Shown piece by piece: positions 63,250 through 64,000 of a stretch of DNA of 64,000 nt. Origin of the DNA: CAMPJM01 sp964440915 (GTDB lineage Bacteria > Bacteroidota > Bacteroidia > Cytophagales > Cyclobacteriaceae); assembly GCA_964440915.1 (NCBI GenBank), contig CAYTTV010000012.1, positions 1-64,000 on the forward strand. The letters are read 5' to 3'. Numbering within the stretch: the first letter of the stretch is position 1; each line of letters begins with the position of its first letter. The notes beneath the pieces are model-generated. The model ran no database searches and was not told the origin of the DNA. It was given only the letters and a program-made list of their open reading frames with translations. The position numbers and the translations under genes are program-made.

Positions 63250-64000
63250 TTATAGAATATCCACAACTTCCACTTCAAAAACCAATGTTGAAAATGGAGG
63301 AATTGCAAAATCGGACATAAATGACGGCAAGGTGAGGACAGTTTGAGCATAAGCAAGGTCAGAAGGGACAATTAAGACCCCCTTTTCACCTTTCCTCATC
63401 AGTGCCATGCCTTCATCCCATCCTTTGATGACCTCTCCCGTGCCTAGTGTAAACTGGAATGGCGCCTTCGAAGGATCGGAAGCGTCAAATTTTTTACCGT
63501 TAAGCAATTTGCCCGTATAATGTACTTTTAGGACGTCCCCTTTTGCAGCTCTATCTCCTTCCCCTTCTTGGGTCTGTATGTAGCGAACACCCGACGCAAG
63601 TGATTTCACATCTTCAAATTCATTTCCTTCAATGAATGCTTCGATGACTTCATTCTCTATAGCTTTCTGCTCTGTTGCGGTAAGAATGTCCACTACTTCT
63701 ACTTCGGCTATCAAATTGGCGTAAGCAGGCAACGTATCCTTGATGGAGAGGTTATAGTAAGCCAGATAAGAAGGGATAATAAATTGATATTTTTCACCTT
63801 CCTTCATATATCCTAGCCCAAGATCAATTCCTACCGGGCTAATGGCATTGCTGTACATTGTCCTCACGCTCGGTTGGGCGTAATGCATGGCCAACTTTGC
63901 TTGCTGTGTTTCTTCCAATACGTGGCCGTCCAGCCGGCTTACCTTGTATTTCAAAGCGACAATGTCTTTGGCAGCAAGGTCCTTCCCTGAAGGATTTGTT
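63250..64000 (-). CDS. FKBP-type peptidyl-prolyl isomerase, partial (N-terminus outside window)
   Basis: The minus-strand frame is open from 63250 to the window edge at 64000, so the true start lies further upstream and a TTG at 63954 is only an internal codon. At least two FKBP-like domains are present. In the first, 'LDGHVLEETQQ' leads to 'GYMKEGEKYQFIIPSYLAY'. The second has 'VLKVHYTGKLLNGKKFDASDPSKAPFQFTLGTGEVIKGWDEGMALMRKGEKGVLIVPSDLAY'. It is likely a periplasmic or secreted proline isomerase or chaperone. Confidence 0.88.
   Translation of the reverse strand, partial: TNPSGKDLAAKDIVALKYKVSRLDGHVLEETQQAKLAMHYAQPSVRTMYSNAISPVGIDLGLGYMKEGEKYQFIIPSYLAYYNLSIKDTLPAYANLIAEVEVVDILTATEQKAIENEVIEAFIEGNEFEDVKSLASGVRYIQTQEGEGDRAAKGDVLKVHYTGKLLNGKKFDASDPSKAPFQFTLGTGEVIKGWDEGMALMRKGEKGVLIVPSDLAYAQTVLTLPSFMSDFAIPPFSTLVFEVEVVDIL

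Noticed and set aside
63954..63954. TTG at 63954 as the start of the FKBP gene
   Set aside because: The same frame continues open to the window edge with plausible coding sequence, so the gene is partial.

Overview
The window reads as a draft-genome scaffold from a member of the Bacteroidota, most likely a Cytophagales-type bacterium. This rests on Bacteroidota-type proteins (a PorE-like T9SS lipoprotein, DUF4175, BatD, an Ig-like lipoprotein of the CATRSVPTGGPKD type, a PF10108-type exonuclease), on TAnnTTTG-type -7 promoter boxes with weak Shine-Dalgarno signals, and on many TTG starts. It is a scaffold because a run of exactly 100 Ns at 36236-36335 is flanked by an identical 55-bp sequence on both sides. 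No rRNA, tRNA or CRISPR array was seen.

Region 1 (1-10.1 kb) is an AT-rich surface-polysaccharide locus: a divergent Wzz-like chain-length protein (cut by the window edge), then a Wzx flippase, a pyruvyl transferase, an FrhB-like Fe-S protein, a GT2, two polymerase/ligase-like membrane proteins and two GT4 enzymes. Its right end runs into a decayed second copy of the comF 3' end and a doubly frameshifted ParE toxin gene (10.08-10.44 kb), which looks like a recombination junction beside intact comF. The likely initiating sugar-phosphate transferase lies 20 kb away (30.3-31.7 kb, minus strand).

Region 2 (10.6-30.1 kb) holds housekeeping genes and, in my reading, the chromosome origin. Two perfect parS palindromes (TGTTCCACGTGGAACA) lie at 18592-18607, inside the 3' end of ybeY, and 18636-18651, just before mnmG. 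About 4.6 kb further on, the 355-bp gene-free stretch at 23216-23570 carries two perfect and about eight one-mismatch DnaA boxes in AT-rich DNA. The genes here are xth, an oligopeptide-binding lipoprotein, DUF4175, an RsbW-like ATPase, ybeY, mnmG, a methyltransferase, an Ig-like lipoprotein, a TPR protein, htpG, a MORN-repeat protein, lipB and an exonuclease.

Region 3 (30-54 kb) is core metabolism and envelope: batD, aroC, a dicarboxylate symporter, nfu/nifU (split by the assembly gap), a PorE-like protein, purM, GNAT, an SNase-like protein, a DMT exporter, dusB, a CPBP protease, a DUF2007 protein, cdsA, glutamate dehydrogenase, psd, fRMsr, ribD, prmC and hemW. Two convergent intergenic regions (30.1 and 49.2 kb) share a related 33-bp repeat.

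Region 4 (54-64 kb) is all on the minus strand: gcvP, a tandem universal stress protein, an SDR dehydrogenase, a DUF308/HdeD-like membrane protein directly behind ftsH, udk-rdgB, and the end of a two-domain FKBP isomerase that runs off the window. The usp/SDR/HdeD/ftsH group looks like a stress-response cluster.
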